From: Bacteroidota bacterium
GTDB lineage: Bacteria; Bacteroidota; Ignavibacteria; Ignavibacteriales; Melioribacteraceae
DNA length: 9,709 nucleotides
NCBI GenBank assembly: GCA_023447335.1
Contig: JAEXOD010000240.1
Span: forward strand, 1-9,709
Direction of reading: 5' to 3'
Part shown: one piece after another, positions 8,187-9,709 of the stretch
How the letters are laid out: each line of letters opens with the position of its first letter
Numbering within the stretch: position 1 is the stretch's first letter
The notes under the pieces: generated by a model
What the model saw: the letters and a program-made list of their open reading frames with translations, nothing else
The model's database searches: none
What the model was told of the DNA's origin: nothing
Program-made: the position numbers and the translations under genes

Positions 8187-8224
8187 CCCCCTCCTAAAAT
8201 CTTTTAAGAGGGGGTTTTATTTTA
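8187..8224 (+). terminator. Strong intrinsic terminator of the iron-sulfur protein gene
   Basis: CCCCCTC (8187-8193) pairs with GAGGGGG (8208-8214). The stem continues past one C/A mismatch with TAAA/TTTA, closing on a 4-base loop. TTTTATTTT follows. It is the most G+C-rich hairpin in the window, 31 bases after the stop. The gene on the other side is convergent. The opposite strand has no comparable T-tract after the hairpin, so it should work mainly on the + strand. Confidence 0.9.
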
Positions 8225-8356
8225 ACTACTATTTAGAAAAACCGATTTAATAACATAAAATTAGTTAATAGAAATTAAAATTTGAATGGGAAATTATATA
8301 ATCAGTATTCTTTTTGATTCACAAGCTAATGATTAACTTATTAAAATAGTATCAAT

Positions 8357-8860
8357 TTATTTAATTGTAAAACGTTCAATCAAATCCTTATGTTGAGGGT
8401 AAATCTTTAACAAATCTTGTTTGTTTCCCATCTCAAAATCATTGAAATTAAATCCGGGGCAAACAGTACACCCTACTAATGAAAACATTTCATTTCGCTT
8501 TGGAGTTGCTGCAAACCAAGTCCCTTTGGGAATAATAAATTGGAAGTAATTTCCGTCTGAAATATTATCACCTAAGGTTATTATTTTTGGCTCTGTTGTG
8601 TCAGTTAGAATATAAATATCAAGAGGCGAGCCTAAGTAAAAGTGCCAGATCTCATCCGATTTTAATTTGTGAAAGGAAGAAAAACTTCCGGATGGTAATA
8701 AGTAATAAATAGACGTACCAAAATCTCTATCCCCGTCATATCTTTCCGGCAAACTATGATGTTTTATGATATCATCACTACGATATACTTCCTTGTAATA
8801 TCCGCCTTCGGGATGTGGTCTTAAGTTTAATTTAACGACATAATCAAAAAATGATTCCAT
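8357..8860 (-). CDS. Cupin-superfamily DUF985 (cupin_5) protein
   Basis: 167 residues, full length for the family. The signature blocks are all present in order: LRPHPEGGYYKEVYRS (13-28), TSIYYLLPSGSFSSFHKL (49-66), DEIWHFYLGSPL (69-80), FQFIIPKGTWFAA (107-118) and SLVGCTVCPGFNFNDFEM (127-144). H64, E70 and H73 are the likely cupin metal or ligand residues. By family knowledge this is the YML079w-like single-domain cupin, whose ligand is unsettled (sugar- or nucleotide-like compounds have been proposed). Its ATG overlaps the TAA of the upstream macro-domain gene by one base (TAATG), with AGAGGA just before, so the two are probably translationally coupled. Cytoplasmic; no signal peptide. Confidence 0.92.
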   Translation of the reverse strand: MESFFDYVVKLNLRPHPEGGYYKEVYRSDDIIKHHSLPERYDGDRDFGTSIYYLLPSGSFSSFHKLKSDEIWHFYLGSPLDIYILTDTTEPKIITLGDNISDGNYFQFIIPKGTWFAATPKRNEMFSLVGCTVCPGFNFNDFEMGNKQDLLKIYPQHKDLIERFTIK

Positions 8861-9381
8861 TATTCCTCTTTAAGCTTGTTATAAGTAGTAATATAAATTT
8901 CATAAATGTAATTGTTAAAACACGCAAAAAATATTTTTTCAAAATATGTATCAGTTTTAATAAAATTTAAGATAGAATTTAATGCAATATTAGTTGCGGA
9001 TTCAATAGGATAACCATAAATGCCGGTACTAATTGCGGGAAAGGCAATAGTTTTTAAGTTGTTTTCTTTAGCTAACCTTAACGAATTTAAGTAACATAAT
9101 TTTAGTAAGTTGTCCTCGTTGTTTTTACCGCCTTTCCATATAGGACCTACAGTATGAATTACGTTTTTTGCGGGCAAGTTATAACCTCTAGTGATTTTTG
9201 CTTCCCCCGTATTGCATCCTTTTAGCAAACGGCATTCGTTTAGAAGATTTGGACCTGCAGCTTTGTGTATTGCTCCGTCAACTCCCCCACCGCCCAACAA
9301 ACTATTATTTGCGGCGTTAACTATTACATCAACCTGCAAATTTGTTATATCGTCTATCAATATTTCTATTTCTGTTTTCAA
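8860..9381 (-). CDS. Macro-domain protein, YmdB-like (O-acetyl-ADP-ribose deacetylase family)
   Basis: 173 residues, the usual length of a stand-alone macro domain. Motifs in order: DDIT (10-13, normally GDIT), VDVIVNAANNSLLGGGGVDG (17-36), HTVGP (76-80) and FPAISTGIYGYP (114-125). N25 and D35 match the residues implicated in catalysis in E. coli YmdB, in the same numbering, so activity on ADP-ribose derivatives (O-acetyl-ADP-ribose or ADP-ribosylated side chains) is plausible. The start is TTG (9379-9381). No ATG or GTG occurs between the in-frame upstream stop and the conserved DDIT, and no clear Shine-Dalgarno is seen. It is the first gene of a two-gene operon with the DUF985 cupin. The glycine-to-aspartate change before DIT is unusual but leaves the adenine-contacting Asp in place. 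Confidence 0.93.
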   Translation of the reverse strand: MKTEIEILIDDITNLQVDVIVNAANNSLLGGGGVDGAIHKAAGPNLLNECRLLKGCNTGEAKITRGYNLPAKNVIHTVGPIWKGGKNNEDNLLKLCYLNSLRLAKENNLKTIAFPAISTGIYGYPIESATNIALNSILNFIKTDTYFEKIFFACFNNYIYEIYITTYNKLKEE

Positions 9382-9491
9382 ATAAATTTCAATACTTTAT
9401 TAATTATTATATTAAATAATAATATACTAAATAATTTTTTTTTATTATATTTAATTTTCAATTCATATAATCTTAAAATTTGGTAAAATAA
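9382..9491. promoter_or_regulatory. Very AT-rich divergent intergenic region, probable promoters for both sides
   Basis: This 110-base stretch separates the macro-domain operon (leftward) from the LytS-type sensor gene (rightward) and has very few G or C. Possible -10 boxes are TATAAT at 9466-9471 on the + strand, about 20 bases before ATG 9492, and TATAAT on the - strand (9411-9406), about 25 bases before the TTG. Neither has a convincing -35 box. TATAAT-like strings are expected by chance in such DNA, so the individual boxes are guesses. That promoters lie here follows from the gene orientation. Confidence 0.45.
9403..9423. repeat. AT-only inverted repeat between divergent genes
   Basis: ATTATTAT (9403-9410) and ATAATAAT (9416-9423) are perfect 8-base inverted arms around ATTAA. 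The repeat overlaps the possible -10 box of the leftward operon. It could be an operator, but runs of A and T make such repeats common by chance. Confidence 0.3.
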
Positions 9492-9709
9492 ATGATTATT
9501 ATCCAACTTATCTATAATTTATCCGTTTTGGCTGCTTTGAGTATTTTTTCGGGATTTGTTGATAAAAGATTTAGACGGAATACTATATCAGGACAATTAT
9601 ATCAAGGCATATTATTCGCTTTTGCAGTAATTATAGGGATGAAATATCCGTTTATCTTTGGAGACGGTATTATATTTGACGGAAGGTCAATAGTTATTAG
9701 TTTGTGTAC
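9492..9709 (+). CDS. N-terminus of a membrane sensor with LytS/YhcK-type 5TM domain, 3' end outside window
   Basis: The frame opens at ATG 9492 and stays open to the right edge (72 complete codons, MIIIQLIYNLSVL onward). Residues ~4-20 and ~36-54 are membrane segments and a third begins near 66. The block GMKYPFIFGDG (49-59) followed by IFDGRSIVIS (61-70) matches the 5TMR-LYT domain pattern (GM-x-x-P, then G-x-x-FD-x-R-S in front of the next membrane helix), known from LytS-like histidine kinases and from YhcK-like diguanylate cyclases. Which output domain follows cannot be seen. The Shine-Dalgarno is weak. The recognition rests on a short stretch, so the family is likely but not certain. Confidence 0.72.
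   Translation, partial: MIIIQLIYNLSVLAALSIFSGFVDKRFRRNTISGQLYQGILFAFAVIIGMKYPFIFGDGIIFDGRSIVISLC

Noticed and set aside
8222..8356. Possible small gene or terminator for the minus-strand operon in the convergent gap
   Set aside because: I see no open frame with a start signal and no hairpin with a T-tract on the minus strand; only short AT-rich palindromes.
9191..9486. Open frames on the + strand opposite the macro-domain gene
   Set aside because: They lie mostly antisense to a well-conserved gene, show no recognisable domain, and run into AT-rich DNA rich in N, Y, I and F codons.

Overview
The window is AT-rich (about one third G+C by eye). It carries three consecutive genes for secreted beta-propeller proteins ending in the type IX secretion (T9SS) sorting domain with the FPNPFNP signature. 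That signature, the low G+C and the family mix point to the Bacteroidota/Chlorobi/Ignavibacteriota side of the FCB group. An Ignavibacteria- or Kapabacteria-like genome is my best guess; this is an inference from protein style, with no rRNA or marker gene to confirm it.

Region 1 (1-4078, + strand): two tandem paralogous genes for Asp-box (BNR/Ycf48-like) propellers with a T9SS type A C-terminal domain. The first is cut by the left edge; the second is complete with a signal peptide. They are near-identical at the left edge and become a patchwork of conserved and divergent stretches further on. Each is followed by an unrelated hairpin. Region 2 (4139-6106, +): a third secreted propeller of a different repeat family (SBBP-like, seven units), ending in the same kind of sorting domain. 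All three probably end up on the cell surface or outside the cell, and their ligands cannot be read from the sequence.

Region 3 (6200-8155, +): a polytopic membrane iron-sulfur protein of the NapH/NosR/CcoG type. It carries two CxxxCP motifs in the membrane part and a two-cluster ferredoxin. It is extended by three ferredoxin-fold, HMA-like domains whose metal-binding CxxC is eroded or absent. A 10-codon hydrophobic mini-ORF with a very strong Shine-Dalgarno lies just upstream. A clear intrinsic terminator (8187-8224) closes this gene.

Region 4 (8357-9381, - strand): a two-gene operon of a macro-domain protein (YmdB-like O-acetyl-ADP-ribose deacetylase family, TTG start) and a DUF985/cupin_5 protein, overlapping by one base (TAATG). 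Region 5 (9382-9491): an extremely AT-rich divergent intergenic region with an inverted repeat. Region 6 (9492-end, +): the N-terminus of a membrane sensor with a LytS/YhcK-type 5TM domain, cut by the right edge.

The strongest leads are the fused NapH-like/HMA-like protein and the mosaic divergence of the tandem propeller genes. I see no CRISPR array, transposase, tRNA, rRNA or phage gene.
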